Origin: Bacillota bacterium
Lineage (GTDB): Bacteria; Bacillota; Peptococcia; Peptococcales; Peptococcaceae
Assembly: GCA_023443145.1 (NCBI GenBank)
Contig: JAEZVS010000053.1
Coordinates: 1-17,256 of the forward strand
Direction: 5' to 3'
Length of the DNA: 17,256 nt
Below the pieces are notes generated by a model. The model was not told the DNA's origin. It searched no databases and saw only the letters and a list, made by a program, of their open reading frames with translations. Both the position numbers and the translations under genes were made by a program. This document shows, piece after piece, positions 13,202-17,256 of the stretch. Position 1 is the stretch's first letter. Every line of letters begins with the position of its first letter.

Positions 13202-14384
13202 AGCGCTGGATGGAAATGGAAGACGCATGCGTGGTTCTATCGAAGCCGATACCGTTGAAGAAGCAATGAAGCTGATGCAGCGGTCCGGCATTTATCCGGT
13301 GGCTGTGGAACCGCACATGGTGTTCTTTCGACAGCGCAAGCTGTCCACTTCTGCACTGATTTTCTTGCTCCGTCAATGGACACGGTTTATTCAGAGCGGT
13401 GTTTCTCTGGATGACGGTTTGCGTTTTTTGTATCAAGATATGAAGCCTCGCGAAGTACGTCTTTTTTATGAGCCGCTGTCTCGTTCTTTGGCAGGCGGAT
13501 ATTCGTTAAGCCGTGCACTGCGAGCTTTATCCGTGCCGGAGAAAGACCTTATCGCCGATTGGATTGTCATAGGTGAAGAACAGGGGGATTTAGCTGGCGC
13601 CATGAATATGGCGGCGGATGAATTGGAAGACGGGTATACTTTTCGAAAAAATCTTTTGGAGCAGCTGCTCTATCCGTTTTTGGTGTTGATTATGGTGCTT
13701 CTGGTCGGGATATTGATGTTGCTGGTGGTTTTTCCCGCTTTGTCTCATACGTACGCCCAATTGGGGGTACAGTTGCCTTTTTATGTGACGCCTTTGGTGG
13801 CGGTGGGCAACTTTTTGCACAATCACCGTTGGGTGGTTGCCGGTATGGGATTCTTGATCGCGGCGTTCGTATGGATGGCGGTATGGCGCTGGAAAAGCGG
13901 ACAAATGAAAAACTTTGTGCGCAGTTTGATGATACGTGTGCCCGGTTTCAAACAGATGCTTTACATCAGTATCTATGTGGCCTTTGCCAAATCGCTGTCT
14001 CGATTGGTGTCGGCCGGTGTTGATTTGTCGAGGGCAATGACTATGTTGCGGCGCAGCCGCCGCTATCAACTGGTGGATGATCAGCTGTATGCGTTGGAAG
14101 CGGCTCTTTTGGAAGGCCGGTCTCTAAGTCGCGGAGCGCGTCAGGCGGATTTTGTGCCGCATACGGCGGTGCGCATGATGGAGATTGGCGAAGAAATCGG
14201 GCAGTTGTCTCAGATGCTGGCGTCTTCCGCCTGTCATTATGAAACCCTTCTCAAGCGAAGAATGCGTTTGTTGATGCGCTTGGTAGAGCCGGCCTTAATT
14301 CTCTTTTTGGGGCTCATGATTTTGGTGATGGCGCTTTCCTTTTTTGTTCCGTTGTTATCCTCGTATCAGGCTTTTTTGAATTGA
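13182..14384 (+). CDS. GspF/PilC/ComGB-type inner-membrane platform protein
   Basis: This 400-residue polytopic protein anchors the assembly ATPase and passes its motion to the pseudopilus. The N-terminal MAHYRYKALDGNGRRMRGSIEA sequence is typical. Two T2SSF domains follow, each ending in membrane segments: YPFLVLIMVLLVGILMLLVVFP near the centre, WVVAGMGFLIAAFVWMAVW after it, and LILFLGLMILVMALSFFVPLL at the C-terminus. Conserved GEEQGDL and EIGEEIGQL signatures occur once in each half, as expected. I start at ATG 13182 (after GGGGGAGAGGG), overlapping the ATPase gene by 20 bases, rather than at an upstream frame extension with no homology. Length matches the family (about 400). Confidence 0.95.
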   Translation: MAHYRYKALDGNGRRMRGSIEADTVEEAMKLMQRSGIYPVAVEPHMVFFRQRKLSTSALIFLLRQWTRFIQSGVSLDDGLRFLYQDMKPREVRLFYEPLSRSLAGGYSLSRALRALSVPEKDLIADWIVIGEEQGDLAGAMNMAADELEDGYTFRKNLLEQLLYPFLVLIMVLLVGILMLLVVFPALSHTYAQLGVQLPFYVTPLVAVGNFLHNHRWVVAGMGFLIAAFVWMAVWRWKSGQMKNFVRSLMIRVPGFKQMLYISIYVAFAKSLSRLVSAGVDLSRAMTMLRRSRRYQLVDDQLYALEAALLEGRSLSRGARQADFVPHTAVRMMEIGEEIGQLSQMLASSACHYETLLKRRMRLLMRLVEPALILFLGLMILVMALSFFVPLLSSYQAFLN

Positions 14385-14394
14385 GGTGATTGTG

Positions 14395-14727
14395 GTGATA
14401 CATCCCCTTCGACGTCACGCCTTTACGCTGGTGGAAATGTTGGTGGTTCTGACCATTCTTTCTATTCTAATGCTCACTGTGGTGGTTTCTGTGGCTCAGG
14501 TGATGGAGCGGGGAAAAGAGGCCCAAATAGAAGCACAAATGGCCCAATTAAAGGCGGCTGCCCAGCTGGCTCAGTCTGATGGCGTGAGTGATTTTTCGCA
14601 GGAGCAACTGATCAATAAAGGCTATTTACATCAAGCGATCACGCCGCCTCTTAAAGATCGCCATTATGTGATACACACCCAAAACGGTCTCATCGAAGTT
14701 GCTTTGGAAAAGAGGGACGGCTCATGA
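14395..14727 (+). CDS. Pseudopilin 1, ComGC/GspG-like, probable major subunit
   Basis: A prepilin of about 110 residues. The leader MIHPLRRHA is followed by FTLVEMLVVLTILSILMLTVVVSV, the type III signal with Glu5 and a hydrophobic alpha-helix, then a helical stretch (EAQIEAQMAQLKAAAQLAQ) and a small C-terminal domain. Position (first of the pseudopilins) and size suit the main fibre subunit, as with ComGC. The residue before the cleavage site is Ala, not Gly. The start is uncertain: GTG 14395 gives the best spacing to AGGTGA (14384-14389), while GTG 14386 and 14392 are in frame. It lies ten bases past the platform-protein stop and overlaps the next gene by ATGA. No Cys is present in the mature part. 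Confidence 0.88.
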   Translation: MIHPLRRHAFTLVEMLVVLTILSILMLTVVVSVAQVMERGKEAQIEAQMAQLKAAAQLAQSDGVSDFSQEQLINKGYLHQAITPPLKDRHYVIHTQNGLIEVALEKRDGS

Positions 14728-15176
14728 GACGCCGTGCTTTTACGCTGATTGAGATGGTGGTTGTGCTCTTTATTTTAAGCGTGCTGCTTTTGGTGGCTTT
14801 GCCGAATGTGTCGGAGTCGATGGACCGTCAAAAAAGCATGAGCGCTGCCAAACTATTGATGAGCGACTTACACCTGCTGCAAGAAAAAAGCCGATCGCCG
14901 GGTATGAAAGGACACTTACGGATTCAAGACAGAGGCAGGGGCTACGACTTGCTGCTGCAGGATGGGAACGGAGATCGGAAGGTTTTTCTCAGTCGAGAAA
15001 TGCCAAAAAATCTGAAAGTGGGGGTCAATTTATCCACCACGGACGTGGTGCTTTTTAAGGAAGACGGCAGCAGCCAAAGTTTTTGCACTTTTTCTATTTC
15101 GCAGATGAATGGAAGCGACCCCTATCAAATTGTGGTGTATAAAACCGGCCGTGTGCGTGAGGGTGGTGTGAGATGA
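14724..15176 (+). CDS. Pseudopilin 2, ComGD/GspH-like
   Basis: This 150-residue prepilin has leader MRRRA, then FTLIEMVVVLFILSVLLLVALP, with Glu5 in place. The globular part is beta-rich (GHLRIQDRGRGYDLLLQDGNGDRKVFL, VVLFKEDGSS), as in GspH/ComGD minor pseudopilins. Its ATG overlaps the previous stop (ATGA), with GAGGGA upstream, and its own stop overlaps the next start in the same way, so expression is coupled. It is probably a minor subunit that primes fibre assembly. Confidence 0.88.
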   Translation: MRRRAFTLIEMVVVLFILSVLLLVALPNVSESMDRQKSMSAAKLLMSDLHLLQEKSRSPGMKGHLRIQDRGRGYDLLLQDGNGDRKVFLSREMPKNLKVGVNLSTTDVVLFKEDGSSQSFCTFSISQMNGSDPYQIVVYKTGRVREGGVR

Positions 15177-15523
15177 AGACGAGAAGAGCAAGCAGTTTGT
15201 TTGAGGTGTTGGTGGCACTCTTTTTGTTGGCCGTCGTTTTAGCGGCCATGTTGTCTCTTTTGCCCAACAGCGGGCTTTGGGCCAATAAAACCCAGTCACA
15301 GCGCGTCTTGATCGGCCAGGCAGAGCGTCTGCTGTATGATGAACCTTGGGATGACAGTGAAGGGTTTCTAGCCGTTAACGGAGATGCAACCGCCGTGCGC
15401 TATAAGCGTACGGTGCAGCCCGTAGCCAATAGCCGGCATCAAGACCTTTATCGCATTCAGTTGACGGTGACTCAGGGAAGCCAATCTGTTTCGCTGGAAA
15501 CAGTGAAACGGAGGCCGTCATGA
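15173..15523 (+). CDS. Pseudopilin 3, GspI/PilV-like
   Basis: This 116-residue prepilin has leader MKTRRA and mature start SSLFEVLVALFLLAVVLAAML. Glu5 and the FEVLVAL text match the GspI/PilV class, although Ser replaces Phe at mature position 1. The short C-terminal domain has alternating strands (YRIQLTVTQGSQSVSLETVK). It is coupled by ATGA overlaps on both sides. It is probably a minor pseudopilin of the tip complex. Confidence 0.85.
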   Translation: MKTRRASSLFEVLVALFLLAVVLAAMLSLLPNSGLWANKTQSQRVLIGQAERLLYDEPWDDSEGFLAVNGDATAVRYKRTVQPVANSRHQDLYRIQLTVTQGSQSVSLETVKRRPS

Positions 15524-16137
15524 AACGGCCGGCAATGACCTTGGCAGAGGTTTTGGTGGTTTTGGTTATCTTATCTCTGGTGACGTTGTTGGCTGTTCAG
15601 ATGGTATTGACAGCAGACCGTTTGATTGAGCGGCAAAACGAGCGCCGCCATTTGGAAAGCAGTTTACACATCGGCCTGGATCAAATAGAGGCAGATGCCC
15701 GCCGTGCGTGCGGCGTGGTCACCAGAGCGACAGGAAACAAGGGCGAGCCCGAGCTTTTGAGCGAAAAAATTACTTTTATGATGTTCTATCCTCAAACAGG
15801 AGGAGATGGTTTAAACGGACCTGCTTTCGTGACCTACGGACTGAAGGAGGATAACCAAAAGGATTATCCTTCAGATGCGCCGAAGTCTCGTCAAGTGCTT
15901 TACCGAAAAGAGTGGGCGGAGAGTTTATGGAATAATGCCGGGGATATGGAACCGGTGGTGCGCTATTTGTCTCGAAGCCCGCTCGGTTTACAGGTGCAAG
16001 CTTTCGACGATGCAGGTGCAGTCACCAAAAATCCCGATCAGGCGGTGGCCCTTGAAGTGACCCTCAGCGGTGAATTGACCAACGGACAGATGTTATCGGA
16101 AACCAAATGGATGCCTTTGGGCGGTATGCAGCCATAA
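15520..16137 (+). CDS. Pseudopilin 4, GspJ/PilW-like
   Basis: A 205-residue prepilin with leader MKRPA and mature start MTLAEVLVVLVILSLVTLLAVQMV; Glu5 is kept, and Met sits at mature position 1. It is the largest of the four. After the helix (LIERQNERRHLESSLHIGLDQIEADARRA) it has a beta-rich domain, as in GspJ/PilW minor subunits (KITFMMFYPQ, ALEVTLSGELTNG). GGAGG lies eight bases before the ATG, which overlaps the previous stop. It probably forms part of the initiating tip complex with pseudopilins 2 and 3. Confidence 0.86.
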   Translation: MKRPAMTLAEVLVVLVILSLVTLLAVQMVLTADRLIERQNERRHLESSLHIGLDQIEADARRACGVVTRATGNKGEPELLSEKITFMMFYPQTGGDGLNGPAFVTYGLKEDNQKDYPSDAPKSRQVLYRKEWAESLWNNAGDMEPVVRYLSRSPLGLQVQAFDDAGAVTKNPDQAVALEVTLSGELTNGQMLSETKWMPLGGMQP

Positions 16138-16154
16138 ACAGGGGGGATGTGCAT

Positions 16155-17231
16155 ATGGATGTATGGATTCAAGAAAACGAACTGGGTTTGCAATGGCAAT
16201 TTTTGACTGAAGAGGGCACAGCATCCTTTTGTACGGAAAACGCACCGAATATGATGGGTTTTCGATCCGTATGTAAAGCCCATCCGGAGCTGGCGTCAGC
16301 CACGCGGTTGGAGTGCCGCCTATCTGCCATGTCTTTTCAGATGTTCGAATGGCCGTCGGTGCTTTCTGAAAACGATGCGGTCGCTGCATTGCGCCAAGCA
16401 ATGAGCCCTCGCTGGGGTGATGTGATCTTTTTTCAACGCCTGAGTGCTCATTCAGGCGCTACGACACTTTATTTTGCTGCGCTTCTACGGCCTTCACGCG
16501 CATTTTGGTCATTGGCCGGTGCCAAAGCAGAAAGGCTGTGGCTGCCGGCGCTTTTTGCCCATCTTCAACCGGCGGAGCTTTTAGACGAAAACCTTTGTTA
16601 CGGCGGCAAGGTGACGGTGGAACAAAAAACATGGTGGGTGTTGAGCCGGGGCGAGCATCTGCTCATGGCCCTGCCTGCTGAAGACGGCAAGTCCATTGCT
16701 CGTCTGCGTATGGTACTGGCTGCCCATGGTTATGGATTGATGGAAGGGACTTTCTGGATCTCTACGGAAGGTGCGCAACCGATACATATCTATGATGATG
16801 ACGCGCGCCGAGCTCTGCTGGTGCGTCCGCATATTGAAAAAAAGTCGGTCGGGATGGCCGCTGTTTTGCTTTTGGCCGCTATGGCGGCCCTCGGTTTACA
16901 CCATCATGCAGAGCATCTCTCTCAAGAAGCGGCGCAGCGGCCGGCTTTCAATGTTCAGAGTTCCTCCCAAGGGCAAGCAGCAACCCGATGGGGGAAGTTG
17001 GCCGTGCTTGCCGAGAAAAAAGCACAAGTAGAACACGTCACTCTGCATCAATGGCACATCACCGACAATCGGCTATTATTGAGCGGACAGGCACCTTCTA
17101 AGTCTGCACTTTCCGATTATTGCCGTCATCTTGAAAGGGAAAAGTCGGTGCGTCGTGTGGTCGTCAACCGCATGAAGAATGAAGAAGGCGGTTTGGATTT
17201 TGAATTATTGGTGGATGGGGAGGTGTCTTAA
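16155..17231 (+). CDS. Bitopic GspL/PilN-like assembly protein
   Basis: I place this 358-residue protein by architecture and context, not by clear motifs. A cytoplasmic region of about 230 residues (MDVWIQENELGLQW...) is followed by Lys-Lys and one membrane helix (about residues 231-251, VGMAAVLLLAAMAALGL). An outside region of about 105 residues contains LHQWHITDNRLLLSGQAPSKSALSDYCRHLE...VRRVVVN...FELLVDG, which reads like the ferredoxin-like PilN/GspL domain. GspL has this order: actin-like cytoplasmic domain, one helix, periplasmic domain. Type IV pilus systems split it into PilM and PilN. The cytoplasmic part shows no actin-fold phosphate motif I can see, so it is very divergent. The start is ATG 16155, eight bases after GGGGGGA; an upstream in-frame start would overlap pseudopilin 4. 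Its TAA shares one base with the next ATG. Confidence 0.65.
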   Translation: MDVWIQENELGLQWQFLTEEGTASFCTENAPNMMGFRSVCKAHPELASATRLECRLSAMSFQMFEWPSVLSENDAVAALRQAMSPRWGDVIFFQRLSAHSGATTLYFAALLRPSRAFWSLAGAKAERLWLPALFAHLQPAELLDENLCYGGKVTVEQKTWWVLSRGEHLLMALPAEDGKSIARLRMVLAAHGYGLMEGTFWISTEGAQPIHIYDDDARRALLVRPHIEKKSVGMAAVLLLAAMAALGLHHHAEHLSQEAAQRPAFNVQSSSQGQAATRWGKLAVLAEKKAQVEHVTLHQWHITDNRLLLSGQAPSKSALSDYCRHLEREKSVRRVVVNRMKNEEGGLDFELLVDGEVS

Positions 17232-17256
17232 TGGGCATTCGATCCGGTTTTTTATA
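17231..17256 (+). CDS. Start of the next operon gene, truncated by the window edge
   Basis: An ATG at 17231 overlaps the previous TAA by one base, and eight codons (MGIRSGFL) follow before the window ends. GGGGAGGTG lies seven bases upstream. By position after a PilN/GspL-like gene, a PilO/GspM-like protein is a reasonable guess, but the sequence itself is too short to say. Confidence 0.55.

Noticed and set aside
16107..16154. Upstream ATG 16107 for the GspL/PilN-like gene
   Set aside because: It would overlap pseudopilin 4 by 31 bases and lacks a ribosome binding site, whereas ATG 16155 follows GGGGGGA at the right distance.

Overview
The window looks like chromosomal DNA from a Gram-positive, probably anaerobic member of the Bacillota. 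Supporting signs are strong AGGAGG-type ribosome binding sites, hexamer promoters with 17-base spacers, hairpin-plus-T-run terminators, a tRNA gene with no encoded CCA, a LutABC lactate-oxidation operon, a BspA-like leucine-rich surface protein with a 'stalk' domain, and a Gram-positive-style pseudopilin operon. Base composition is near balanced by eye, which is high for the class. A Peptoniphilaceae-like (Tissierellia) host is my guess, not something the sequence proves.

Layout. (1) 1-936 is the C-terminal three quarters of an M18 aminopeptidase, closed by a perfect 25-bp terminator stem. (2) 1117-1816 is a small XRE repressor with two matching operators around its promoter, followed by a small membrane-protein gene split by an in-frame TAG. 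(3) 1881-5685, on the minus strand, holds lutABC and then an Rrf2 regulator with a cysteine cluster. Both promoters are readable, and each carries a repeat that could be an operator. (4) 5752-5907, also minus strand, is a solitary tRNA-Gly(CCC) with its own promoter and terminator. (5) 6089-6397 is a small gene for a 60-residue peptide made of two near-identical 31-residue units, which I cannot assign to a family. (6) 6454-11475 carries independent plus-strand genes: a membrane-anchored S33 alpha/beta hydrolase, a secreted LRR/InlB-repeat/stalk-domain protein, an ATC-hydrolase-family protein and a membrane-anchored SAM methyltransferase. (7) 11549 to the right edge is one compact operon: a GspE/PilB ATPase, a GspF/PilC platform protein, four pseudopilins, a GspL/PilN-like bitopic protein, and the first codons of another gene.

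How the parts work together. LutA, LutB and LutC form the iron-sulfur complex that oxidises L-lactate to pyruvate. The adjacent Rrf2 protein is the obvious candidate regulator and may sense redox, iron-sulfur status or NO through its three cysteines. The right-hand operon encodes the core of a type IV pilus / type II secretion / competence pseudopilus machine, with ATPase, membrane platform, fibre subunits and an inner-membrane assembly protein. No prepilin peptidase lies in the window. All four pseudopilins have Ala, not Gly, just before the cleavage site.

The least explained items are the tandem-repeat peptide gene, the amber-interrupted membrane gene, the 18-bp tandem repeat on the lut promoter, and the divergent GspL/PilN-like protein.
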